Shown: positions 23,146-31,625 of the stretch, one piece after another | How positions within the stretch are numbered: the stretch's first letter is position 1 | How the letters are laid out: each line of letters starts with the position of its first letter | IMG/VR virus record: IMGVR_UViG_3300025910_000007 | Coordinates: 20,484-84,483 of that record | Length of the DNA stretch: 64,000 nucleotides | Strand: one strand, 5' to 3' | Source: a virus | Notes under the pieces: generated by a model | The model's database searches: none | Seen by the model: the letters and a program-made list of their open reading frames with translations, nothing else | What the model was told of the DNA's origin: nothing | Program-made: the position numbers and the translations under genes

Positions 23146-23618
23146 GTCCCCCTCGAAAATAATCCGCCAGATCGATGCGAGAGCGTTGATTTGACTGCTG
23201 CCAGCATTTTGCCGATGGGAAGGCCCACGAATGGAAAGACAAGATCAACGGAGCTGTTCGCGAACGCGGCTCGAATTGCTGCGCAATATTCCTTGCCCCC
23301 CAAACCAATCACCTGCTCGAATCTATGCAGTTTCATCCGCAAGACCTGCTCGCAAAGCAACCGAACCGCTATCGGAGATGATGATGGTCGGTTGAAAGAG
23401 ACATCGTAGGGGCCGGGAATCATGAAATCGGGCGAGATGAATCCGTATTTGGCGCTGAGTATCATCCAAACATCGCCGAACTTTTCGGCGTAACGGCGAT
23501 TCAGGCGAAACGGCCCGCCAATGTAGGCCGACTTCGCCTGAATCGCCCCGCGCCGGGGAGCGACGTCCCATGCCTTTGCCTTGCCGCATGGGACTACCAC
23601 TAGCGTCCCGCTTCCCAT
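23142..23618 (-). CDS. DUF6884-like protein in the deazaguanine operon
   Basis: 158 aa. The opening VVVPCGKAKAW, then AKSAYIGGPFRLNRRYA, then VWMILSAKYGFISPD and PGPYDVSF match the DUF6884/YaaA-like pattern. Cys and Lys in PCGK are conserved in that group. ATGA-coupled to queD, so it belongs with the modification genes. It might modify or handle the deazaguanine intermediate or protect DNA, but no activity can be read from sequence. Confidence 0.6.
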   Translation of the reverse strand: MGSGTLVVVPCGKAKAWDVAPRRGAIQAKSAYIGGPFRLNRRYAEKFGDVWMILSAKYGFISPDFMIPGPYDVSFNRPSSSPIAVRLLCEQVLRMKLHRFEQVIGLGGKEYCAAIRAAFANSSVDLVFPFVGLPIGKMLAAVKSTLSHRSGGLFSRGT

Positions 23619-23626
23619 AACAGTCT

Positions 23627-26038
23627 CTACTTCGTGGCACAGCTCGGCAGGTTGTCGCCGCGCCCCCAGGCCGAAATCCAGCCGCGAATGGTGGACACCT
23701 TGACGGCTTGATTGACGGCGTTCGCGTACTCCTCAGCATTCTTGGCCGACTTGTCTTTGTTTTTCAGCCACGCCTTGTAGACCTGCTCTTTGTTCGACGG
23801 ACCGCGGACGGTGTCGCTTTTGGCGACCTTGTCCTTCTTCGCGACCTTTGCCGGCTTGGCAGCAGCTGGGGCCTTGACATGCCCATTGCTCGCGGCTTTG
23901 GGCGCATCCCCTTCCAACCCGATCTCGGTGTGCTCGCCCAGCGCCTTGCGGATGTTCGCCAGCAGGCCCTTCAGCGTCTTGTCTTCGGGCTCGCGGACGT
24001 CCGCCTCACCCATCTCGGCCAACGTGTTCAGGTTGCGCACGATGGCCACACGCTTCGCATCGCCGGCCGCTGCGAACCCCATCGCCGCCAGCAGCTCCCG
24101 GGCCTGCTTTTCGTCAACCAGCAGCTGCTTCTTCCGCTTCGTTGCCGTTGCCATGTCTTCCTCCATTGTGTCTGTAGTGGGCGATGTCGGGTATTGTATG
24201 GACTTCGCCGACTCAGGAAACACCAATCCCGCCGCCTCTGCCTGAATCAACATCTCTTCGCGATTGCTGCCCACCTTGGCCCGACCCGTCCTGCCACAGT
24301 GCGTCCGCTCGGCCGCTTCCAGGGCCGTCCCCAGGCTGCGGTAGTGCTTGGGATAGTTGCTGCCGCCCATCTTGAGGTCCAGCTCACAGACCTGCCACGT
24401 CCCACGAATGCCGTCGACCGACGAGAAGAACTCGGCGAAGAAGTAATTCTCGCCACCGGAGAGCATCGCCGTGGCCCGGCTGACGCGATAGCGTCCGCAG
24501 ACCGTCTCCCAAATCTGCCGATAGGAGGTGGCACCGACCACCCTTTTCTCGTCGAACATCCATTCCAGCCGGCCATCATCGGGCGGGCGGATACGTACCG
24601 GCACCGCATTGTCCCGTGCTGCCGGACGGGATTCCCCAGCGTTGACCCGCTTGCGAGCCGTGAAGTCGCCCTTGCGCATCATCTCGTTCGTGACGTCGCC
24701 GGGCTTCACGCCGTGCGGGGCCAGCAGTTCCGGCCAGTCCGCCCATTGATGGACGTTCGGACCGTGCAGCCAGACCAACTCGTTGACGACGTTCTGCACG
24801 TCCGTCTTCTGCGTCTTGACGACGGGCGGTGCGGGTGCGTCGGCGTTGCCTGCGCGTTTGGTCGGCACTGAAGTGTCCTCCAGAAGTCCCTCATCCAGTG
24901 CTAGTATAACCCAGCGCTCGAACTGGACGTCACCGACCGCCTCCTTGAGCGACGCCAGATCGGCCGGCACCTCGGCATCCCCTGCAACCTGATCCGCGGT
25001 CCAGCCGCTGACGATCAGGATGGCGGCGAACTCCTCGTAGGACTGCGGGACGTCGGCGACGGTGCTGGACACGGTACGCCGTTCCGCTGCCAGCATCTGC
25101 GGTACTGCGAGGGCGCCGACGGCCTTACGGGGCAGGATGATGTCGACGACGCGGTCGTAGGTTTCCTGCAACGATTCCTTCGCAGCCGCTTCCGTCCGAA
25201 ACGGTCCGGCAACGGACGTGTTGCCATCTGCGACGTAGTAGTTCGGGAATGACGCACCGTCCGATGCGACCTTCAGACCATCAGATGCCGGGGCAGGAAT
25301 ACCAGCAGCCGTAGCAGTGGCAGACGGGGCAGGACTGTCCACCGCCGGGGTAGGCGGGAAAGGGGGCTGGTCATTCCAATTGGCGGGCGGTTCACTGACG
25401 AACGCCTCGAAATCAGGGTTGGTGATGGCTTGGCCTTCCTCCTGCTTCTTGAGGTACGCGCTGATCTCATTGGCTGCACGCTGCCGGTTGGCCGCGACCT
25501 CCTCCGGCTGATCCTCCAGCTCGCTCGGGTCCAGTTCAGCATCGGGCGTCCGGTTGGCCTCGTCGTCAGCGATCAGCCGTTCCGCTTCCTCCGGCGACGG
25601 CCGCATGGGGTCGGGCTCTTCACCAAAGTAACCGCCATCCTCCTCGCGGGCCATCAGCTGCGACGCCTGCCATTCCGGGCAGTCCGTGTTACCGCAGCTG
25701 CAACCGGGCGGATGCGCCTGCACGATGGCGTCAGTCTCTTCGCCCCAGACCTTCGCCGCTGCGTTGCTCAGTTCCTCAGCGACCGCGTTCTGCTGTTCGC
25801 AGTGGGCGGCGTAGGCGCCTTCCGTCTGCTTCAGCTCGGCGTCCTGCGCCGCATGCTCTTCGGCGAACGCCTTGGCGGCGGTCAGGGACAGCCGCTTGGT
25901 GCTGATCTTGACGTCCTTGCCATCGACCATGTGGCAGACGTCGAAGAAGCGATCCTTGCGCTTCAGCAACAGGTAGGTCGTGCCCTCACTGAAGTGATTG
26001 CCGCTGTTCTCGTCCCGCGTCCAGTTCAAGCTAGCCAT
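23627..26038 (-). CDS. Large multidomain hypothetical protein, 803 aa
   Basis: ATG 26038 (MASLNWTRDENSGNHF) follows an AGGAGACGACG site. The N-terminal segment has a small Cys site (PGCSCGNTDCPEW). A long acidic, Pro/Ala-rich linker follows (residues 140-250), then several small globular segments (VWLHGPNVHQWADWPEL, WETVCGRYRVSRAT), and a Lys/Ala-rich C-terminal region with GRGDNLPSCATK at the end. A second start with GGAGGAAGAC before ATG (MATATKRKKQLLVDEK) lies near 24155 and may give a separate 176-aa product. Function unknown. Confidence 0.65.
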   Translation of the reverse strand: MASLNWTRDENSGNHFSEGTTYLLLKRKDRFFDVCHMVDGKDVKISTKRLSLTAAKAFAEEHAAQDAELKQTEGAYAAHCEQQNAVAEELSNAAAKVWGEETDAIVQAHPPGCSCGNTDCPEWQASQLMAREEDGGYFGEEPDPMRPSPEEAERLIADDEANRTPDAELDPSELEDQPEEVAANRQRAANEISAYLKKQEEGQAITNPDFEAFVSEPPANWNDQPPFPPTPAVDSPAPSATATAAGIPAPASDGLKVASDGASFPNYYVADGNTSVAGPFRTEAAAKESLQETYDRVVDIILPRKAVGALAVPQMLAAERRTVSSTVADVPQSYEEFAAILIVSGWTADQVAGDAEVPADLASLKEAVGDVQFERWVILALDEGLLEDTSVPTKRAGNADAPAPPVVKTQKTDVQNVVNELVWLHGPNVHQWADWPELLAPHGVKPGDVTNEMMRKGDFTARKRVNAGESRPAARDNAVPVRIRPPDDGRLEWMFDEKRVVGATSYRQIWETVCGRYRVSRATAMLSGGENYFFAEFFSSVDGIRGTWQVCELDLKMGGSNYPKHYRSLGTALEAAERTHCGRTGRAKVGSNREEMLIQAEAAGLVFPESAKSIQYPTSPTTDTMEEDMATATKRKKQLLVDEKQARELLAAMGFAAAGDAKRVAIVRNLNTLAEMGEADVREPEDKTLKGLLANIRKALGEHTEIGLEGDAPKAASNGHVKAPAAAKPAKVAKKDKVAKSDTVRGPSNKEQVYKAWLKNKDKSAKNAEEYANAVNQAVKVSTIRGWISAWGRGDNLPSCATK

Positions 26039-26112
26039 CGTCGTCTCCTGTTGGTGGATTCTTCTCACCGCTTCAACACTGCCCTGTTCCGCAAGGTTGT
26101 TTGGGCTGCGGC

Positions 26113-26373
26113 TTACTCAAGTAGCCGGATCAACTCCGGCAGTTCCTCCGGCGCGATCGGCCGGAGGCTGTTCAGGTCGCCGCCGGTCAACTTGCGGTAC
26201 ACCTGACCCAACCACACCGGGCTGGGGTCATACCGCCGTCCTGCCCCTTGATGCGGTGGTATGTGGGCCGTCGCCACGATCTGCCCGTCGTGGACGGACA
26301 GCGTGCTCCAGGTGTAAGTAACCCGGCATGGTGGCGAGGTCCACATCTCTGGTTCCGTCTGGTACTTCGGCAT
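26113..26373 (-). CDS. Hypothetical protein, 86 aa
   Basis: ATG 26373 follows GGGAGATGGAAAG. MPKYQTEPEMWTSPPCRVTY is followed by SPVWLGQVYRKLTGGDLN and an acidic end. No known domain. It probably shares the transcript that begins at the 26.76-kb promoter. Confidence 0.6.
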   Translation of the reverse strand: MPKYQTEPEMWTSPPCRVTYTWSTLSVHDGQIVATAHIPPHQGAGRRYDPSPVWLGQVYRKLTGGDLNSLRPIAPEELPELIRLLE

Positions 26374-26393
26374 CTTTCCATCTCCCTGCTGCA

Positions 26394-26693
26394 CTACGCA
26401 GCTTCGGTCGGGCGAAAGTGTTCGAGAATGTCTTGCGGCAGATACCTACAGGTCGAGCCGTCGCTGTTCTCGGCGTTGTGGACGAGCACCCACAGCCTCT
26501 CGTGAGCTTCACCGATCTCGAAGCACAGCCCCTTGCTGCCAATGACTGCCTGACAACCGGCAACAAACCCCAACGCCCATCCCGTCACAGACGCGGTAGT
26601 CACTGTTTTGGAAGGTACGAACTCTGCCCACCAAGGACGATCAGCGTAGGGTCCGGCGTCTGGGAAAACCCCTGCGGTTCGGATTGGATGCAT
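26394..26693 (-). CDS. Hypothetical protein, 99 aa
   Basis: First gene behind the operator-type promoter at 26.74-26.77 kb, with an AGGAGAACAGC ribosome site. The sequence (RPWWAEFVPSKTVTTASVTG, then ERLWVLVHNAENSD) looks like a small globular beta protein. Not recognised. Its placement suggests expression under the repeated regulated promoter. Confidence 0.65.
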   Translation of the reverse strand: MHPIRTAGVFPDAGPYADRPWWAEFVPSKTVTTASVTGWALGFVAGCQAVIGSKGLCFEIGEAHERLWVLVHNAENSDGSTCRYLPQDILEHFRPTEAA

Positions 26694-26738
26694 TGCTGTT
26701 CTCCTGTTTTCGTTTCCCGCGTTCCCTTATCTACCCTT

Positions 26739-26767
26739 AATCTTACCGTCAGGTTAGAATAAAGCAA
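26739..26767 (-). promoter_or_regulatory. Operator-overlapped promoter, copy A
   Basis: On the minus strand TTGCTT (26762-26767), 16 nt, TAAGAT (26740-26745). The spacer and -10 contain TCTAACC-TGAC-GGTAAGA, an inverted repeat with one mismatch. An upstream AATTATTTCAGAAAAAAGG block is shared with copies C and D and may act as an UP element. It points at the gene starting at 26693. Confidence 0.75.
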
Positions 26768-26832
26768 TAGCTGTTGCACCTTTTTTCTGAAATAATTTTC
26801 CGGTTCAAGCTCAGCCAATTTCCCCAGCTTAC

Positions 26833-27255
26833 CTATCTTAACAAACGCGCCAGGATCGCGTGTACCGCGTTGGCGGCGTCCCAGCGGGGCAAAGGGCGGT
26901 TTCTAGCACCCTCGTTGATTCTGGGGGCATCCTGTCGCTTTGGCGACCGTATCCTGACGGGCCAGGCGCCCCAGCTTGCGTTCCGCCACGATGGCCCCTT
27001 CTCTGCTTCGGACAGCGGGGCCGGTGCGGCCTGCATTGTGCTGGGCCTGCGTACAGTCAACTCATGTACAGTACCCGGCAGTTCGCCCATCCCGCCTAAC
27101 GTCGCCAGCACAACCTGACCGGGACTGGCATAGCGAACGAACCGCAGCGGCCGGCCGTGGGTATCGCTGTAGACCAGCTCGAACATGCGGTAAGGACACC
27201 AGCGCAGGCTGGCATCGTTCGCGATCTGAGCGGCGGTGGGCTTGCCCTTGGCCAT
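26833..27255 (-). CDS. Hypothetical protein, 140 aa
   Basis: Basic protein (MAKGKPTAAQIANDASLRW...) with FELVYSDTHGRPLRFVRYAS and VHELTVRRPS strands and a basic C-terminal helix. It has its own regulated promoter at 27.30-27.33 kb. No family recognised. Given the short, basic character it could be a regulator or a host take-over protein. Confidence 0.6.
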   Translation of the reverse strand: MAKGKPTAAQIANDASLRWCPYRMFELVYSDTHGRPLRFVRYASPGQVVLATLGGMGELPGTVHELTVRRPSTMQAAPAPLSEAEKGPSWRNASWGAWPVRIRSPKRQDAPRINEGARNRPLPRWDAANAVHAILARLLR

Positions 27256-27298
27256 TGCTGAATCCTATCTTCGCTTCGTTCGTCTTTCCAACGTCCTT

Positions 27299-27327
27299 AA
27301 TCTTACCGTCAGGTTAGATTAAGTCAA
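27299..27327 (-). promoter_or_regulatory. Operator-overlapped promoter, copy B
   Basis: TTGACT (27322-27327), 16-nt spacer, TAAGAT (27300-27305) on the minus strand: the best -35 of the four copies. The 22-bp palindrome spans 27299-27320. It lacks the upstream TTATTTCAGAAA block of the other copies. It drives the gene starting at 27255. Confidence 0.8.
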
Positions 27328-27357
27328 GCGCTTTTTGGCGAAAGTGAAAAGATTTTC

Positions 27358-28836
27358 TCAATCTTCGTCGTCCTTTTCCTTCGGGGCGCCGGCAGGGTAA
27401 CAGCTCACGACGAACGGCCGGCCCAACGGCAGGCAGCCTGCAACGCAGACCTTGTCCCTTCCTGGCGCCCCCTCACGCGGCGGGACAGCCCAGTTCAACC
27501 GCCAAACTCCCAACCGTTCTTCGTCCTGCCGTTGGTTCAACCCGATGACGGCGGTAGGGTGCGCGTTCTTCGTCTTGCTTTCGCTGAAGTTGTCGCGGCC
27601 TAGCCATTCGCGGGTGTAACTATCCGTGTCCGCCTGCGTCGCCGTCAGCAACAGGAAATGGTGCTCAAGGTTGATCCGGCGCAGATGGCGCCATGTCTTG
27701 TCCACCGCCAGCCGCCGTTCCCTCTCGTTGGGTGGGTCCGCCAGAATGTCGGCATAATCCACAAGGACCACGTCGGGGACGAATCCCTGCCGTTTGGCTT
27801 TCTTGATTTCTGCGTCCATCGCCGCAACGGACAACGTCGAATTGGCGCAGCAGTGCAGCCGGAAGTAGCTGTCCAGCGATTTCAGCCCCTTCGTCATCGT
27901 CTGCTGTTCGCCTTCGTCGATCTGCTGGCGGGTCAACGCTGCCCTAAACTCCAGCTTGTCGCATTCCACAGTCGATATCACCTGACCGCGATCTTTCCAT
28001 TGCGAAGTAATCTGCCGCGGCATCTTGACTGTGCAAGGCCATTTGCCTTTTTTGGTGGACTTGTAAGGATGGCGGCACATGCGAGCGGCGAACCGCCAGC
28101 GGATTTGCCGCTCGCTCATGTCCCCGACCTCAAAGAAGAACACGCGATTGCGTTGCATCATGGCATGCCAGGCCATTTCCAGCAGCGCCCATGTCTTGCC
28201 TTTCTTTTCTCCAGCAAGGACTACCACGAAGTTATCGCGGGCCAGCGTATCTCCCAGGAACTCACCCAGCGCCCCGTTGTATCGAATGATCGGTTCTACC
28301 TTCTGCGCGAACATATCGTCCCAGGCGGCGGCATCCCCTAGCAGATTCGATGTCCGCCCAATCGCTTCTCCCGGTTCAGACAAGGCAAACGACGCCAGCC
28401 GTTCCTTCGCCTTGTCTAGCCGGTCCCGGTCCAGGTCACCCCCCATGTCATCGACCAGCCCGCGCAGCAGCGTCTTCTCGAATTGCTCGACGGCCATCTC
28501 GATGATATGCGGCGGCTTTACCTCTTCATGCAGCCTTTCGTACTGGTCGGAAACATCGGACAGCAGGCTCTGTACCAGCTGCACCTCATGCGTATCCCGA
28601 TTGCCCGAACCCACCCACCGGTTGAAATAGTCGGTGATCGATTTGCGGGGCGCCTCGTTGTGGCGATTAAAGTGTTTGACGCACCAGCCCCCAATGCGAT
28701 TGGCGTAGGGGGAAGGCAGTGCATCTGCGGACCAGACACGAGAGAGGCTTTCCAGGACCGGGGTACTCACGATCATCCCCATCAGCACCTGCCGCACCAC
28801 TTCGCCGTCGCCGGTGCTTTCTTCGGAGCGTACCAT
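27358..28836 (-). CDS. DnaB-like replicative helicase
   Basis: RecA-fold hexameric helicase, 492 aa. Walker A is LAGEKKGKTWALLEMA near residue 215, preceded by a helical N-terminal domain. H1a/H2 follow as FFFEVGDMSERQI and PDVVLVDYADILAD, and the H3 region is LLLTATQADTDSY. WRHLRRI and ADPPNERER resemble the DnaB linker to H3. It probably unwinds DNA at the phage fork. The initiator gene is immediately upstream (2-nt gap), a classic loader-helicase pair. Confidence 0.8.
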   Translation of the reverse strand: MVRSEESTGDGEVVRQVLMGMIVSTPVLESLSRVWSADALPSPYANRIGGWCVKHFNRHNEAPRKSITDYFNRWVGSGNRDTHEVQLVQSLLSDVSDQYERLHEEVKPPHIIEMAVEQFEKTLLRGLVDDMGGDLDRDRLDKAKERLASFALSEPGEAIGRTSNLLGDAAAWDDMFAQKVEPIIRYNGALGEFLGDTLARDNFVVVLAGEKKGKTWALLEMAWHAMMQRNRVFFFEVGDMSERQIRWRFAARMCRHPYKSTKKGKWPCTVKMPRQITSQWKDRGQVISTVECDKLEFRAALTRQQIDEGEQQTMTKGLKSLDSYFRLHCCANSTLSVAAMDAEIKKAKRQGFVPDVVLVDYADILADPPNERERRLAVDKTWRHLRRINLEHHFLLLTATQADTDSYTREWLGRDNFSESKTKNAHPTAVIGLNQRQDEERLGVWRLNWAVPPREGAPGRDKVCVAGCLPLGRPFVVSCYPAGAPKEKDDED

Positions 28837-28839
28837 CGC

Positions 28840-29886
28840 TCAGTCCTCCATGTAAGTCATGCGGACCCGCCCGTTCGGTAGTGTTTCCTCGATGTAGCGC
28901 TTGCGTTGCTGAGCGGCCTGTTCTGGACCCAGCGTTTTATTATCACTGCGGCGTTTGGCTGAAATGATCTGCGGGAACTTGTCAGCGATGCCCTTACCTG
29001 AATAGGCTTCGGGCATGTGCTGTTCACCGAAATGGTCCAGATACCACTGGCAGTAGACGCACACGTCCTTTTCGGGATAGGCCCCATGCAAGACGCGCAG
29101 CTGTTTCGCCCATGTTGTAACAACCGCGGCGGCAGACTTGCGATGCGGTCCATTCACCCCTAGCAATCCAGCGCGGTGAACGAGTTCGTACAGGCGGGCT
29201 GCGATATTCCTCTCCATTGATTGAACAGGAAGGGAACCGTTGGTTGATGCGGGATTTGCCTGATGGGAAGTGCTAGATTTCCCGCAAGAAGAATTATCGT
29301 CCCCCCCTGTCCCAAGAACGCCGTTAGGCGTTTGGGACTGTTGTTTTTTGATTGTTTTCTTTTTAGGGGGGTAAATACCCCCCACCCGTCGGGGGTATTT
29401 ACCCCCCGCGGATTCGTCGGGGGTATTTACCCCCCGCGGTTTGCGGGGCGGTATTTCAACTTCGCCCAACTTCAGAGCGGCCAGCTGTTTTTCAACCTTG
29501 CTCGAACAGATATGCACCCACCGCTGTTGTGATTCGCCATGCTTGACGGTCTTGACGAAGCCTTCCTTGCGGAACTTCTTGAAGAACTGCTTTTGCGTAT
29601 CGCTGTCCCAATCAAGGGAAGTGCGAAGAAATGAAGTGGTGCAGAGAAAGTACGTCTGATCGTCGAATTGCTTTTTGACGCTGTGCTTGCCCGTGGCATG
29701 ATTGATGAGGTCTTGATAGAAGAGGGCTTCAACCTTGGTGAAGAGGCGGTAGGTGACGAATTCCCGCCGAAAGAAGAAGTAGTTGCCCTGCGATTGGGTG
29801 ATGAGGTCGTCGCAAGCGCAAAGCGACACGCTGTCCTGCGAACCCTTTACTTTGGCGGTAGGAACGCTAGAATTGTGGGTAGGCAT
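28840..29886 (-). CDS. Replication initiator / helicase-loader candidate
   Basis: The 348-aa protein has an N-terminal winged-helix-like part (YRLFTKVEALFYQDLIN, then KQFFKKFRKEGFVKTVK) as in phage replisome organisers. A low-complexity linker follows that contains repeated NTPDESAGGKYPRRVGGIYP, then a helical C-terminal domain with a CVYCQWYLDH site. The linker DNA holds three palindromic iterons and a T-rich stretch, as in lambda O where the origin lies inside the gene. ATG 29886 follows AGGAGAACGGGT. It is 2 nt upstream of the DnaB-like helicase. Confidence 0.65.
   Translation of the reverse strand: MPTHNSSVPTAKVKGSQDSVSLCACDDLITQSQGNYFFFRREFVTYRLFTKVEALFYQDLINHATGKHSVKKQFDDQTYFLCTTSFLRTSLDWDSDTQKQFFKKFRKEGFVKTVKHGESQQRWVHICSSKVEKQLAALKLGEVEIPPRKPRGVNTPDESAGGKYPRRVGGIYPPKKKTIKKQQSQTPNGVLGTGGDDNSSCGKSSTSHQANPASTNGSLPVQSMERNIAARLYELVHRAGLLGVNGPHRKSAAAVVTTWAKQLRVLHGAYPEKDVCVYCQWYLDHFGEQHMPEAYSGKGIADKFPQIISAKRRSDNKTLGPEQAAQQRKRYIEETLPNGRVRMTYMED
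29338..29435. other. Candidate replication origin: three palindromic iterons plus T-rich stretch
   Basis: GGGGGTA-two bases-TACCCCC occurs at 29367-29382, 29391-29406 and 29419-29434, each flanked by further G or C. A degenerate fourth (GGGGCGGTATTTC) is near 29454. A 29-bp T-rich tract (29338-29366) abuts the first iteron and could be the unwinding element. The array lies within the initiator-like gene. Confidence 0.6.
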
Positions 29887-29921
29887 ACCCGTTCTCCTTC
29901 TTCATGTTGGGGGACAAGGTC

Positions 29922-29948
29922 AAAGGGAGCACTGGTCATGCTCCCTTT
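29922..29948. terminator. Symmetric stem-loop, bidirectional terminator candidate
   Basis: AAAGGGAGCA pairs with TGCTCCCTTT around a 7-nt loop. Plus-strand RNA would end in TTTTT; leftward RNA ends in only TTT. It lies between the 30.0-kb gene and the initiator, so it may separate their transcripts. The 139 bp between these genes hold no other clear feature. Confidence 0.5.
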
Positions 29949-30025
29949 TTCCTTTTCTGGTTCAGCTATTTGATCTCGCCGTGTTCATTTCTAGTCTTGG
30001 GCGCCATTGCCCGTAACGCTCTGTT

Positions 30026-30244
30026 TCAATTGCCCGCTAGCACTTCTTCAATCCATTTGCTTAGGCGTGGGCACCGCACCTCGAAAAAACAGGATTCCGT
30101 GATCGGATCGTTGAGATGGTTGCGGATGATCTGTTTGGCCGCTTGTTCGTAAGCGGCTTCATCGTTTCGACATTCGTTAGGCAGCAACGCCACCGCTACG
30201 GCTATTTTGGGTGGGATGACCTTGGTTAGTTTGTAGGGGCTCAT
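30026..30244 (-). CDS. Hypothetical protein, 72 aa
   Basis: MSPYKLTKVIPPKIAVAVAL is followed by an acidic helix (NDEAAYEQAAKQIIRNHL) and a Cys-containing end. ATG 30244 overlaps the stop of the upstream gene. Possibly a small DNA-binding or adaptor protein. Unknown. Confidence 0.6.
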   Translation of the reverse strand: MSPYKLTKVIPPKIAVAVALLPNECRNDEAAYEQAAKQIIRNHLNDPITESCFFEVRCPRLSKWIEEVLAGN

Positions 30245-30416
30245 GCTGTTCGCCTCCGCCGTTTGTAGGTATCGAGTGGACGTACTGCCGGACGCGGGGG
30301 CGGCATCCCCAGCAGTTCCCGCACGATGGCATTGAACGATTTATCCTTGCCCAAAGCCTTCAACGCTTTGTAGGCATGAACGTCGACGCCGATCACCTTC
30401 TGTTCTGTTTTGGCCA
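30241..30416 (-). CDS. Ribbon-helix-helix-like small protein, 58 aa
   Basis: MAKTEQKVIGVDVHAYKALK followed by ALGKDKSFNAIVRELLG has the length and pattern of an RHH regulator: short strand, helix, turn, helix with NAIVREL. The basic C-terminus (DTYKRRRRTA) supports DNA binding. A TATTAT box with a weak TAGACG -35 element lies upstream on the minus strand near 30455-30485. A role as a repressor or antitoxin is inferred from the pattern. Confidence 0.55.
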
Positions 30417-30499
30417 TAGCTGCCTCCCGTCTGGGTTGGGTAGGATTCAGGTATAATAGCTTATGCAACGGGTTTCCGTCTAGCGGAATTCTGGGAATT

Positions 30500-30943
30500 T
30501 CAAAGCAGGACGTCTGGATCGCGGGCCAGCTGCGCATCCTTGCCGCGGGCCGTCGCGTTGGTGCATTGATGGGATGTGCCACGCTGATAGATTTCGTGGC
30601 AAGCAACGCAGGACGCATTGCCGCTCAGTCGCATGGGGTCTTCGAGCAAGTAGTGCAGCCGCTTCTCGGTCCGTTCCAGTCCTACCTTCGCCTCAGCCGA
30701 TTTGGCGTTAGCCAGGCACGCCTGAATCAACCCCAACAAGCGGATGGCCCCGTCTGCGGTAAAACGGGTGCTGTAATCCCCTGTCAGCGATTCCAGCAGA
30801 TAGGACAGCGCCCGTTCGCGACGCCCGTGTTTGGTGGTGTTTTCCTGCTGATTGACGCAGGAACAGAGGTTTTCCGCCAGGCGGATTTGATAGGTGCGCA
30901 GCAGCCACTGAATTGTGGTGCTGACTTCCTTGTTGTCCATCAT
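30500..30943 (-). CDS. Hypothetical protein, 147 aa
   Basis: Starts MMDNKEVSTTIQWLL behind AAAGGAGAA. Mostly helical (IRLLGLIQACLANAKSAEAK), with a CVACHEIY motif that resembles a single CxxCH or zinc site near the C-terminus. It has no signal peptide, so a cytochrome is unlikely. Overlaps the small zinc gene upstream by ATGATG. Unknown. Confidence 0.6.
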   Translation of the reverse strand: MMDNKEVSTTIQWLLRTYQIRLAENLCSCVNQQENTTKHGRRERALSYLLESLTGDYSTRFTADGAIRLLGLIQACLANAKSAEAKVGLERTEKRLHYLLEDPMRLSGNASCVACHEIYQRGTSHQCTNATARGKDAQLARDPDVLL

Positions 30944-31098
30944 TTCTCCTTTGCGGGCAGTTTCAGTGTCCCGCTTTTGGTGAATTTGATTCTGGTTGTT
31001 GGCGTACAGCGGATGCAATAACTGAACAGCCGGCCGAACTGGCGGACGCACCGAACATTGCCACCGCAATTGCATTTGCAGATGAACTTGGTTTTCAT
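30940..31098 (-). CDS. Zinc-ribbon peptide, 52 aa
   Basis: ATG 31098 opens MKTKFICKCNCGGNVRCVRQ, then CIRCTPTTRIKFTKSG. Six Cys in the first 31 residues suggest a zinc ribbon on a basic beta scaffold. It overlaps genes on both sides. Too short for most gene callers but well supported by the Cys spacing and context. Confidence 0.55.
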   Translation of the reverse strand: MKTKFICKCNCGGNVRCVRQFGRLFSYCIRCTPTTRIKFTKSGTLKLPAKEK

Positions 31099-31625
31099 GT
31101 ATGCCCCTCATGTTTGCGTAGAAATTCCTTCGCCAATCGCGAACAGGTTTTGTCGCACCATACATTCCACGGCGAAACAAGCCGCCCGTGTTTGGTACAG
31201 CCCCGCCGCAAGTCGATCTGTGTCGGGTGGCCTGATACCAGCTCAACTTGCCATCGTCGGCCTTGTCGCAGTTCGATGATCTGTTTGCGCAGCCAATCAG
31301 GTATGCCATTGAAGCGGTCACTGGTCGTTAGTCGGTACAGCGTTACCAGCGAATCGGTAAACAGGACGCCGTTCCAGCCGAATGGTAGGGACAGCAACGC
31401 CTGAACGGCAGCGTATGCCTCCGAGAAATTGTTGGTGATTTTGAGCAGCACTGGGCCGCCCCATGGTTTTACATGCTCGGGTTTGATGATCCCGCAAGCG
31501 GATTTTAGCTTACGTTGACTGATGGAATCGACCCAGCAGAACGCAAATGTACCGCCATGAGACGAAGGGTTCGGTCCGATAACGCCGCCGTCGCAGAAGA
31601 TTTGATCGGGTAGGATTTCGTTCAT
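31095..31625 (-). CDS. RNase H-like nuclease
   Basis: Start ATG 31625 (MNEILPDQIFCDGGVIG). The order CDGG, FAFCWVDSIS, NNFSEAYAAVQALLSL and VLFTDSLVTL gives the D-E-D metal triad of RNase H1: Asp in CDGG, Glu in SEAYAAV, Asp in FTDS. The late His/Asp lies in HPTQIDLRRG or nearby. At 176 aa it fits a single-domain enzyme that removes RNA primers. Primase and helicase are close by. It overlaps the upstream gene as ATGA. Confidence 0.75.
   Translation of the reverse strand: MNEILPDQIFCDGGVIGPNPSSHGGTFAFCWVDSISQRKLKSACGIIKPEHVKPWGGPVLLKITNNFSEAYAAVQALLSLPFGWNGVLFTDSLVTLYRLTTSDRFNGIPDWLRKQIIELRQGRRWQVELVSGHPTQIDLRRGCTKHGRLVSPWNVWCDKTCSRLAKEFLRKHEGHT

Noticed and set aside
30500-30943. c-type cytochrome because of CVACH
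   Set aside because: Single motif without signal peptide or haem-binding context; a zinc site is more likely.
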